From Spirochaetales bacterium (lineage in GTDB: Bacteria > Spirochaetota > Spirochaetia > SZUA-6 > DRHE01), in assembly GCA_011049745.1 (NCBI GenBank), contig DRHE01000175.1, positions 1 through 6,291 of the forward strand: DNA of 6,291 nucleotides, given 5' to 3'. Each line of letters begins with the position of its first letter. Position 1 is the stretch's first letter. Positions 6,038-6,291 of this stretch are shown in pieces. The notes under the pieces are model-generated. The model was not told where the DNA came from. It did not search any database and saw nothing but the letters and a program-made list of their open reading frames with translations. Position numbers and translations under genes: made by a program.

Positions 6038-6291
6038 ATGCGTAAAGCGCTGCTGATATTTTTTATAGCAATACCGGTATTTTTCTCTCAAAGCCAGAAC
6101 CAGGTAGTAGACAGCCCCCTTACGGGAGCGCTGAAAAAGATTTTTCCCGCTCTTTCCAGGGGTTACATCGATTTGAACCAGAATGGCGATATCGACCAGA
6201 ATGAAGATATTGACGAGGTTATTGCTGAATCCACAATTAAGGATGGGCTTATTCAAGGCAAGGAGATCCTGGATTTTATAATCAAGAATTA
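6038..6291 (+). CDS. Exported EF-hand calcium-binding protein (partial, cut by the right edge)
   Basis: Eighty-four codons are visible and the frame is still open, ending on TA, so the next codon is either Tyr or a stop. Residues 1-20 are a signal peptide: RK, then a hydrophobic core LLIFFIAIPVFF, then a polar SQSQ stretch; cleavage by signal peptidase I is likely, and there is no lipobox cysteine. Residues 45-56 (DLNQNGDIDQNE) are a textbook EF-hand loop, with D, N, N, D and D at positions 1, 3, 5, 7 and 9, Gly at 6, Ile at 8 and the bidentate Glu at 12. A helix-like segment (57-68, DIDEVIAESTIK) follows and may be its exiting helix. Calcium binding outside the cytoplasm is therefore likely. 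I do not recognise the family or its role. It follows the M28-like membrane protein on the same strand and may share a cell-envelope function, which is only suggested by position. Confidence 0.8.
   Translation, partial: MRKALLIFFIAIPVFFSQSQNQVVDSPLTGALKKIFPALSRGYIDLNQNGDIDQNEDIDEVIAESTIKDGLIQGKEILDFIIKN

Noticed and set aside
6002..6256. Minus-strand 84-codon frame opposite the EF-hand gene
   Set aside because: The plus-strand frame has a Shine-Dalgarno, a signal peptide and a perfect EF-hand loop; the opposite strand has none of these.

Overview
The window looks like ordinary bacterial chromosome: densely packed genes, gaps of about 60-105 bp, and no tRNA, rRNA, IS element, phage gene or CRISPR repeat that I can see. 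There is no taxonomic marker gene. The mix of a large TPR/ATPase-type regulator, a stand-alone GHKL ATPase with a PilZ protein, and a membrane-anchored M28-like protein brings a free-living spirochaete to mind. That is a low-confidence impression from memory.

Layout. (1) Positions 2-2173, minus strand: the first 724 codons of a large protein that runs off the left edge. It has an N-terminal domain I cannot assign, a degenerate AAA/STAND-type ATPase core, a winged-helix-like segment and TPR-like repeats. No stop interrupts the frame. (2) Positions 2235-3100, plus strand: a two-gene unit, a GHKL ATPase overlapping a PilZ protein by ATGA. (3) Positions 3104-3613, minus strand: a small nitroreductase, tail-to-tail with the PilZ gene and only 3 bp from it. 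(4) Positions 3717-5963, plus strand: a 748-residue protein with a signal peptide, an M28-like domain lacking most metal ligands, eight or nine membrane segments and a C-terminal extracytoplasmic domain. (5) From 6038, plus strand: the start of an exported protein with one textbook EF-hand loop, cut by the right edge.

The two divergent gaps (2174-2234 and 3614-3716) carry the regulatory signals. In both, the best sigma70-like promoters put transcription starts 0-5 nt from the start codons. Three of these four genes have no usable Shine-Dalgarno; the fourth has only a weak GGGA that would lie outside the transcript. The second gene of the ATPase/PilZ unit and the EF-hand gene instead have clear Shine-Dalgarno sequences. 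The window may therefore hold several leaderless mRNAs beside normally led ones. An 18-bp palindrome over the nitroreductase -10 and start codon is a good operator candidate.

Functionally, the ATPase/PilZ pair suggests a switch joining ATP-dependent protein binding or phosphorylation to cyclic-di-GMP. The two large proteins look like catalytic folds reused as non-catalytic scaffolds. Links between these units are inference from position only.
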